DNA from: JALRHH01 sp964638875
GTDB taxonomy: Bacteria > Patescibacteriota > Saccharimonadia > Saccharimonadales > JALRHH01
DNA length: 17,095 nt
Assembly (NCBI GenBank): GCA_964638875.1
Contig: CAZXBL010000021.1
Coordinates: 1 to 17,095, forward strand
Reading direction: 5' to 3'
This document shows, one piece after another, positions 13,146 to 17,095 of this stretch (position 1 is the stretch's first letter; every line of letters begins with the position of its first letter). Below the pieces are notes generated by a model. The model worked only from the letters and a program-made list of their open reading frames with translations, made no database searches and had not been told where the DNA came from. The translations under genes were made by a program, and so were the position numbers.

Positions 13146-13173
13146 TTGAGTAAATGGTGTAAAGAGGTAAAAT
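13146..13173 (+). promoter_or_regulatory. Promoter of the 95-aa gene
   Basis: TTGAGT (13146-13151) and TAAAAT (13168-13173) have a 16-nt spacer, and the ATG at 13180 follows 6 nt later. It is divergent from the methyltransferase promoter (-10 at 13123-13128). Confidence 0.5.
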
Positions 13174-13179
13174 TATGCA

Positions 13180-13467
13180 ATGAGTGAGCACGCTTCAGAA
13201 CAAGCTGATCAGAGGATTATTGGTCCTGAGCGTTATGAGGGTTTTCTCGAGCGATGGAAAAGTGCAATGACCGACACTGTTCTGCACTATTCAGTTTTTG
13301 GCACTTACTGCCATGACGGTGGCGACCTGGTAGCAGATACGGAAAAACGCCTACATGAGCCACTTGATAGCGAGACGTATTTTGAGGTTGCTTGGCGCGC
13401 AGAAGACATTGTGTACGAATTCGAGGAAAAAGAGTGCAGCTTTTGTAACGATGATTTAGGAAACTAA
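13180..13467 (+). CDS. Hypothetical protein, 95 aa
   Basis: An acidic 95-aa protein without signal peptide or membrane segment; I do not recognise the family. It has a long probable helix (ERYEGFLERWKSAMTDTVLH), a cysteine in GTYCHDGGDL and a C-terminal ECSFCNDD with a Cys-x2-Cys pair, so metal binding is possible but not shown. The start is set by the promoter only 6 nt upstream (leaderless-type); an AGAGG at 13163-13167 is too far for a normal Shine-Dalgarno. It lies alone, divergent from the methyltransferase and convergent with the 124-aa gene. Confidence 0.65.
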   Translation: MSEHASEQADQRIIGPERYEGFLERWKSAMTDTVLHYSVFGTYCHDGGDLVADTEKRLHEPLDSETYFEVAWRAEDIVYEFEEKECSFCNDDLGN

Positions 13468-13488
13468 AAGACCGGATTTGTTCCGATC
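13466..13488 (-). terminator. Terminator of the 124-aa gene
   Basis: On the minus strand, GATCGGA and TCCGGTC pair over 7 bp (one G-U) around ACAAA and are followed by TTTT. On the plus strand the same stem has a C-A mismatch but is followed by ATTTGTTTTC, so it may also end the 95-aa gene. Confidence 0.6.
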
Positions 13489-13497
13489 ATTTGTTTT

Positions 13498-13872
13498 CTA
13501 TGATGGGCGTACTACTTTTTCTATTGCTGCAGCAACGTCTGCGGGGCTCATGTCAGATTTTACAAGGTGTTCTTCTTCGCCCATTTCAATTTTGTCGCTA
13601 TCTTCAAGTGGGAGCTGGACGACTGTATCCTCACCCCAACTTTCTTCGCCAGCCCTAAGAATACCCAGCATTTCTGGTCCGGCAAATACAGGCTTCATTT
13701 CTCGACGAAGCGCTTCTACAACTTCTTCTGTTACAAGGTTTATAGGTTCAACTTGGGTTATCTCAGGTGGCAATATACTTACAGGCACATCGATTGGAGG
13801 TATGAACTGGCTAAGACCCTCTAGATCAGGGTTTATTTCGTACATGCTCGAATCAGACTCACCTGTTGTCAT
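13498..13872 (-). CDS. Hypothetical protein, 124 aa
   Basis: A very acidic 124-aa protein of unknown family. The N-terminal half is proline-rich and probably extended (IPPIDVPVSILPPEITQVEP). A predicted helix follows (LVTEEVVEALRREMKPVF), and the C-terminus MSPADVAAAIEKVVRPS looks like another short helix. There are no cysteines, no membrane segment and no signal peptide. A perfect TATAAT (13880-13885) ends 7 nt before the ATG, with CTGGCA 18 nt further upstream as a possible -35 box, so the mRNA should be leaderless. It follows the 2H phosphoesterase by 22 nt but has its own promoter. Confidence 0.65.
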   Translation of the reverse strand: MTTGESDSSMYEINPDLEGLSQFIPPIDVPVSILPPEITQVEPINLVTEEVVEALRREMKPVFAGPEMLGILRAGEESWGEDTVVQLPLEDSDKIEMGEEEHLVKSDMSPADVAAAIEKVVRPS

Positions 13873-13879
13873 TAAGTAT

Positions 13880-13885
13880 ATTATA
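13880..13885 (-). promoter_or_regulatory. -10 box of the 124-aa gene (leaderless type)
   Basis: TATAAT on the minus strand lies 7 nt before the ATG at 13872. A candidate -35 CTGGCA (13904-13909) is 18 nt upstream. Confidence 0.6.
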
Positions 13886-13894
13886 CCATACTTG

Positions 13895-14356
13895 TCAATA
13901 GCGTGCCAGTTTAAAAGAAGCTATGACTTTTCTTTTACGCCAGTCATTTTCCACAAACATATCAACTAAGGATAGTTCGTGAAAACTAACCTCTTTGTCT
14001 TGAGGTCTAAGACCTTCTTGGTAGGTACAATGCGGCAAGAACCCGGAGCGTGTATACTCTGGCGTATTAAACACTGCTCCATTTTGTTCAAGTAGGTCAA
14101 TAAGTCCTCTATGAAGCGCCTCCAGTTCTTGAGTCCTCTCAATTTTGACTGCGCTAATGGTATCCGATCCTGATCCTAGGCTTATCTCGTTCTGACTAGC
14201 CGTAAGATTGCTAAGATCACCTAGTAACTCATCACTAAGATGGATCGCGAATACGTCTGCTAACGTAATATGCAATGGCCAGTCTTCCATCGAAAATACA
14301 TCCGTAAGAGTCTCACCTAAAAACTGAACAATGGTATATTTCTGCGAATAAGTCAT
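13895..14356 (-). CDS. 2H phosphoesterase superfamily (2'-5' RNA ligase-like) protein
   Basis: A 153-aa protein with the two H-x-T motifs that define the 2H superfamily: WPLHITLADVF (His29, Thr31) and FLPHCTYQE (His109, Thr111). Members open 2',3'-cyclic phosphates or form and break 2'-5' RNA linkages; the substrate here is unknown. The length is a little short for LigT/ThpR (about 175-190 aa) but suits the broader superfamily. A TAGAAT box (14364-14369) ends 7 nt before the ATG with no Shine-Dalgarno site. The gene begins just after the end of the ribosomal protein operon's 3' region and is followed by the separately promoted 124-aa gene. Confidence 0.82.
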   Translation of the reverse strand: MTYSQKYTIVQFLGETLTDVFSMEDWPLHITLADVFAIHLSDELLGDLSNLTASQNEISLGSGSDTISAVKIERTQELEALHRGLIDLLEQNGAVFNTPEYTRSGFLPHCTYQEGLRPQDKEVSFHELSLVDMFVENDWRKRKVIASFKLARY

Positions 14357-14571
14357 GATGTATATTCTAGCAAAAAAAGCCCCGGGATATTCTGGGACCT
14401 TCGTTTGCTAGCCAAAAGGTAGGGTGTTGAGCTAATTTGGGCGTTCTTCGTTAAAAAGCGCAGGGAGTCGTACATGCGGTACGGCGACTGAGTATTTTTG
14501 ACGAAAACGTTCGAAGTAGCCAGCAAGGATTGCGGTGCAACCAGCTGTGCTGGTTGGCAGGCAACCTGGCC
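14357..14571 (-). other. Structured non-coding stretch downstream of rpsI
   Basis: No convincing gene lies in these 215 bases, but the stretch is rich in stems. CAACCAGC (14538-14545) pairs with GCTGGTTG (14549-14556). GGTTG (14552-14556) can instead pair with CAACC (14562-14566), so two folds compete. GTCGTAC (14467-14473) pairs with GTACGGC (14479-14485) with one G-U, and on the minus strand a CGCTTTTT tract follows about 8 nt later. Near 14372-14397 a C/G-rich stem ends, on the minus strand, in TTTTTTT. This may be the operon's terminator region or a small RNA. TAGAAT at 14364-14369 is the -10 box of the 2H gene. Confidence 0.5.
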
Positions 14572-14973
14572 CTATCTTTTGGTGAATTGGCGTTGCTTAC
14601 GTGCGCCTTTGAGACCGAACTTCTTACGTTCTTTCTCACGTGGGTCACGTCCAAGCAAATCAGCACGGCGGAGCGTAGACTTGTAGTCTTCATTCAGCAG
14701 TACGAGCGCCTTGGCAATACCAAGGCGAATTGAATCAGCCTGGCCAGCGTGTCCACCACCAGTGACTACGACGCTTACATCAAACTTTGTAGGCTCGATC
14801 TCGAGCGCACCAAATGGTCGGACGAGTTCTGCTAACAAAGTTTTGCTGTTTTCGAAGTACTCAACTGCTGGCTTGCCATTGATAACAATGTTACCTTTGC
14901 CCGTCATCAAACGGACACGAGCGCCAGCGCTCTTGCGGCGACCTAAGGCGTAGAAATAGTTATTCGCAGCCAT
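14572..14973 (-). CDS. rpsI: 30S ribosomal protein S9
   Basis: Small-subunit protein uS9, 133 aa, whose C-terminal tail reaches the P-site tRNA. Typical marks are YALGRRKSAGARVRL at the N-terminus, VVVTGGGHAGQADSIRLGIA in the centre, and the basic tail RKQRQFTKR ending in the conserved Lys-Arg. Its ATG overlaps the rplM stop by one base (TAATG), the standard rplM-rpsI arrangement. It is the last gene of the operon. Confidence 0.97.
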   Translation of the reverse strand: MAANNYFYALGRRKSAGARVRLMTGKGNIVINGKPAVEYFENSKTLLAELVRPFGALEIEPTKFDVSVVVTGGGHAGQADSIRLGIAKALVLLNEDYKSTLRRADLLGRDPREKERKKFGLKGARKQRQFTKR

Positions 14974-15422
14974 TATTTACCATCCTTCTTGATTGAAAAT
15001 GTTACTGGTTTTTGAGCTTCGTGATTATGTTCGGCACCAGAGTAAATCTTGAGACGAGCCAAGCGACCATCACGGAGCTTGTTAACAGGAAGCATACCCC
15101 GGACAGCCTTGAAAATTGGCTCAGTTGAATCCTTTGCCATCTTTTCCTTCAGCTGGAGCTCTTTAAGCCCACCTGGGTAACCGCTGTGTTTGTAGTACAT
15201 CTTGTCTTCCATCTTGTTGCCAGTTACAACCAAATTGTCAGCGTTGATAACAATAACGTAGTCGCCACAGTCAATGTGCTTGGTAAACTGTGGCTTGTTT
15301 TTACCTGTAAGCAAGGTTGCAACCTGGGTAGACAAACGACCTAGTGGGGCTTCGGCAGCATCAACTACGTACCACTTTCGCTCGACGTCGGTTGGTTTTG
15401 CGCTAAAAGTCTTTTGTGACAT
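14973..15422 (-). CDS. rplM: 50S ribosomal protein L13
   Basis: Large-subunit protein uL13, 149 aa, an early assembly protein that binds 23S rRNA. Family segments are KWYVVDAAEAPLGRLSTQVA, HIDCGDYVIVINADNLVVTG, YYKHSGYPGGLKE and VRGMLPVNKLRDGRLARLKI. The length is normal (140-150). The start overlaps the rplQ stop and the stop overlaps the rpsI start, each by one base, so rplQ, rplM and rpsI are translationally coupled. Confidence 0.97.
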   Translation of the reverse strand: MSQKTFSAKPTDVERKWYVVDAAEAPLGRLSTQVATLLTGKNKPQFTKHIDCGDYVIVINADNLVVTGNKMEDKMYYKHSGYPGGLKELQLKEKMAKDSTEPIFKAVRGMLPVNKLRDGRLARLKIYSGAEHNHEAQKPVTFSIKKDGK

Positions 15423-15916
15423 TAGTTCGTCTCCTTTTTAGCAACAGGCTTCTTTGCGGGGGCCTTCTTAGCGACTGGCTTGGCAGCTGGCTTCTCAGCT
15501 ACTACTGGAGCGTCTGCCTTTGCTGCAGCAGCTTTCTTGGCTATTGGAGCTTCGCCCAAGTCGTCAACAAAGCTCACACGTGCAAGCTGTGCGTTGTCAC
15601 CACGACGAGTGCGTGTGCGCTCTATGCGGAGGTGACCGCTGTTACGACCACCGAGCTTTGGAGCGATCTCGTCAACCAACTTGTGGGCACTTGCGACGGT
15701 TTGAAGGTCAGCAATTACCTGACGGCGATTGTGGAGATCACCCTTTTTAGCTTTTGTGATCAATTTTTCTACGTATGGAACGATTTCTTTAGCTTTAGGG
15801 AGGGTGGTTTCAATCGACTCATACTTGATGAGTGAATCAGCTAAGCCCTTGATAAGAGCCCTTCGCTGATCTCGTTCCCGATGGAACTTCCTTCCTTGAT
15901 ATCCGTGACGATGCAT
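15422..15916 (-). CDS. rplQ: 50S ribosomal protein L17 with Ala/Lys/Pro-rich tail
   Basis: Large-subunit protein bL17, 164 aa. The core (residues 1-120) is standard: MHRHGYQGRKFHRERDQRRA, LIKYESIETTLPKAKEIVP, KLITKAKKGDLHNRRQV and the RTRRGDNAQLARVSFVD end. From residue 122 on a low-complexity basic tail follows (KKAPAKKPVAKKETN at the end), longer than the usual 115-130 aa protein. Such tails are unstructured and may add RNA contacts. The gene starts one base after the rpoA stop, as in the alpha operon of most bacteria. Confidence 0.95.
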   Translation of the reverse strand: MHRHGYQGRKFHRERDQRRALIKGLADSLIKYESIETTLPKAKEIVPYVEKLITKAKKGDLHNRRQVIADLQTVASAHKLVDEIAPKLGGRNSGHLRIERTRTRRGDNAQLARVSFVDDLGEAPIAKKAAAAKADAPVVAEKPAAKPVAKKAPAKKPVAKKETN

Positions 15917-15917
15917 C

Positions 15918-16856
15918 TTACAGCTCCAGCTCCGCTAGCTTTTCTTTAACTTCATCTAGAGCCTTGCTACCAAAACCTTTGAGTTCACGAAGTTCGCCAT
16001 CGCTCAGCGAGAACAAGTCTTTGAGTGTGTGAATGTCGTTGTTAATCAAAGCGTTGGTAGTGCGAGCGCTGAGATTGAGGTCTTCGATAGAAGTCATCAG
16101 TTCAGCCGGTTCGTCGCTGCCTTCATTGACGTTAGCTTCTTCACCAGTTACGTGTGCAGTTGATTCCACACGAGTCTGACCTGCAAGAGCAGTGTACTGG
16201 TTAACCAGGATTGCAGCTGCTTCTTCAAAGGCCTCACGAGGAGTGATTGAACCGTCAGTATCAACAGTAAGGTGTAGCTTGTCGAGATTAGTCATCTGAC
16301 CAACACGAGTGTTTTCAACCTTGTAACGTACACGAAGAACTGGCGTGAAAATTGCATCAACAGCGATCATGTCACTTTGTTTACGTGCAGTGCCTTCTTC
16401 AATAGTACGGTAACCGCGACCAGCTTCGACAGTCAAGTCCATAACAAAGTCTGCTTTGGCGTCATCGATAGTTGCGATGATGTGCTCTGGGTTTACGATT
16501 TCGACATCGGCGTTAACCTGAATGTCCTTAGCAGTAACATTGCCCTTGCCCTTTTTAACGATACGCAGTGTCTGGGTCTCGCCACCGAAAACGCGGAAGC
16601 GAACGCCCTTAAGGTTAAGCATGATATCAACGACATCTTCCTTGACACCTGGTAGCGTAGTAAATTCGTGGGTAGCACCTTCAACCTTAAATGCGGTAAC
16701 TGCTGCACCTGCAATACTGCTAAGCAGTACGCGGCGTAGTGAGTTACCTAAGGTCATACCGTAACCTGTGTGTAGTGGTTCGACGGTGAATGTTGCACTT
16801 GTGTTGTTGTGCTCATCAACGTTGACAACTCCTGGGGTATGAATCATTTTTGACAT
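15918..16856 (-). CDS. rpoA: DNA-directed RNA polymerase alpha subunit
   Basis: The alpha subunit (312 aa) scaffolds RNA polymerase assembly and contacts promoter UP elements. The N-terminal domain has FTVEPLHTGYGMTLGNSLRR and VLLSSIAGAAVTAFKVEG, the dimerisation and beta-contacting region. The C-terminal domain (about 245-312) is present: LNLSARTTNALINNDIHTL keeps the Arg and Asn equivalent to E. coli R265 and N268, and GFGSKALDEVKEKLAEL keeps the helix-hairpin-helix glycine and lysine. UP-element binding is therefore plausible. The linker is acidic (GEEANVNEGSDEPAE). The ATG follows the rpsD stop by 17 bases that hold GGAGG and AAGGAA, a strong ribosome site. The alpha operon order rpsD-rpoA-rplQ is standard. 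Confidence 0.97.
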   Translation of the reverse strand: MSKMIHTPGVVNVDEHNNTSATFTVEPLHTGYGMTLGNSLRRVLLSSIAGAAVTAFKVEGATHEFTTLPGVKEDVVDIMLNLKGVRFRVFGGETQTLRIVKKGKGNVTAKDIQVNADVEIVNPEHIIATIDDAKADFVMDLTVEAGRGYRTIEEGTARKQSDMIAVDAIFTPVLRVRYKVENTRVGQMTNLDKLHLTVDTDGSITPREAFEEAAAILVNQYTALAGQTRVESTAHVTGEEANVNEGSDEPAELMTSIEDLNLSARTTNALINNDIHTLKDLFSLSDGELRELKGFGSKALDEVKEKLAELEL

Positions 16857-16873
16857 ATTCCTTCTTGCCTCCG

Positions 16874-17095
16874 TTAACGTGAGTAGTATTCCACGATTAA
16901 TTGTTCTTTAATATCTGGTTCAGCTTCCTCGCGAGTAGGAACACCAGTGACAGTAATTTCAAACTTCTTGCGGTTGACCTTCAACCAGCCTGGCATCTCT
17001 GATGGAGCTGGGCTTGTCTCGTCCAATTTCTTAAAGTACTCATTGGCCTGGCTTTTAGCACGAAGCACGAGTACATCACCTGCCTTCAGACGAAT
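16874..17095 (-). CDS. rpsD: 30S ribosomal protein S4, C-terminal part
   Basis: The last 73 residues of uS4, cut by the right window edge. The visible start IRLKAGDVLVLRAKSQ is the end of the S4 RNA-binding domain (the VKxGDxIxVREKS pattern), followed by WLKVNRKKFEITVTGVPTRE and the usual ending in EQLIVEYYSR. The frame is open to base 17095. S4 initiates small-subunit assembly on 16S rRNA and often regulates the alpha operon. It lies directly upstream of rpoA. Confidence 0.95.
   Translation of the reverse strand: MRLKAGDVLVLRAKSQANEYFKKLDETSPAPSEMPGWLKVNRKKFEITVTGVPTREEAEPDIKEQLIVEYYSR

Noticed and set aside
13886..13898. TTGACA close upstream of the 124-aa gene as its -35 box
   Set aside because: It is only 7 nt from the TATAAT box, far too close for a sigma-70 type promoter.
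13478..13969. Plus-strand ORF of 163 aa across the 124-aa gene
   Set aside because: It runs through a terminator, has Ser/Thr-rich shadow composition and no start signal; the minus gene has a perfect TATAAT 7 nt before its ATG.
15416..15835. Plus-strand ORF of 139 aa
   Set aside because: It is antisense to rplQ, a certain ribosomal protein gene; its Leu/Cys/Trp-rich content is a mirror of Ala/Lys-rich codons.

Overview
The window looks like chromosome from a small-genome bacterium of the Candidate Phyla Radiation, most likely Saccharibacteria (TM7). This is an inference from gene content, compact overlapping genes, divergence of the proteins and many lineage-type small proteins; no marker search was run. 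TGA serves as a normal stop (for example at 671-673, 5382-5384 and 10547-10549), which argues against the UGA-glycine code of Gracilibacteria/SR1. A run of ten Ns at 11124-11133 marks an assembly gap.

Layout. (1) 2-3812, plus strand: the end of a GT4 glycosyltransferase, a GH57 amylase-type hydrolase and a GH15 glucoamylase-type hydrolase, joined by 4-nt and 1-nt stop/start overlaps. None of the visible N-termini carries a signal peptide, so this looks like a cytoplasmic alpha-glucan (glycogen-like) metabolism operon. (2) 3820-4884: a shared terminator, rpmG and tRNA-Thr(GGT) on the minus strand, then a DUF1905 protein, tRNA-Thr(TGT), a spacer of three hairpins, and tRNA-Tyr(GTA) on the plus strand. 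(3) 4947-6130: a HIT-family protein overlapping a cytidylyltransferase-like protein. (4) 10334-6127, minus strand: a 52-aa small protein, trpS, an unknown 133-aa protein, an RluA/RluD-type pseudouridine synthase, a HolB-like clamp-loader subunit and a TPR protein.

(5) 10426-10967 is the least ordinary part. It is a minus-strand locus of tiny genes: a roughly 30-aa peptide ORF with its own promoter, a 15-bp hairpin, a 73-aa ORF, and a 26-aa peptide ORF that overlaps it by ATGA, closed by a strong terminator. The two peptide ORFs share a 25-nt repeat (22 of 25 identical) which in the second reads RGGLFC. (6) 10984-14369: a single-pass membrane protein broken by the assembly gap, an RsmB/NSUN rRNA m5C methyltransferase, two unknown small proteins and a 2H phosphoesterase. 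(7) 14357-17095: a structured non-coding stretch, then rpsI, rplM, rplQ, rpoA and the end of rpsD, all minus strand, as a ribosomal protein / RNA polymerase alpha operon.

A recurring pattern is that genes heading transcripts have a -10 box ending 6-9 nt before the ATG and no Shine-Dalgarno site. This fits leaderless mRNAs. Genes inside operons instead rely on Shine-Dalgarno sites or overlapping stop/start codons.
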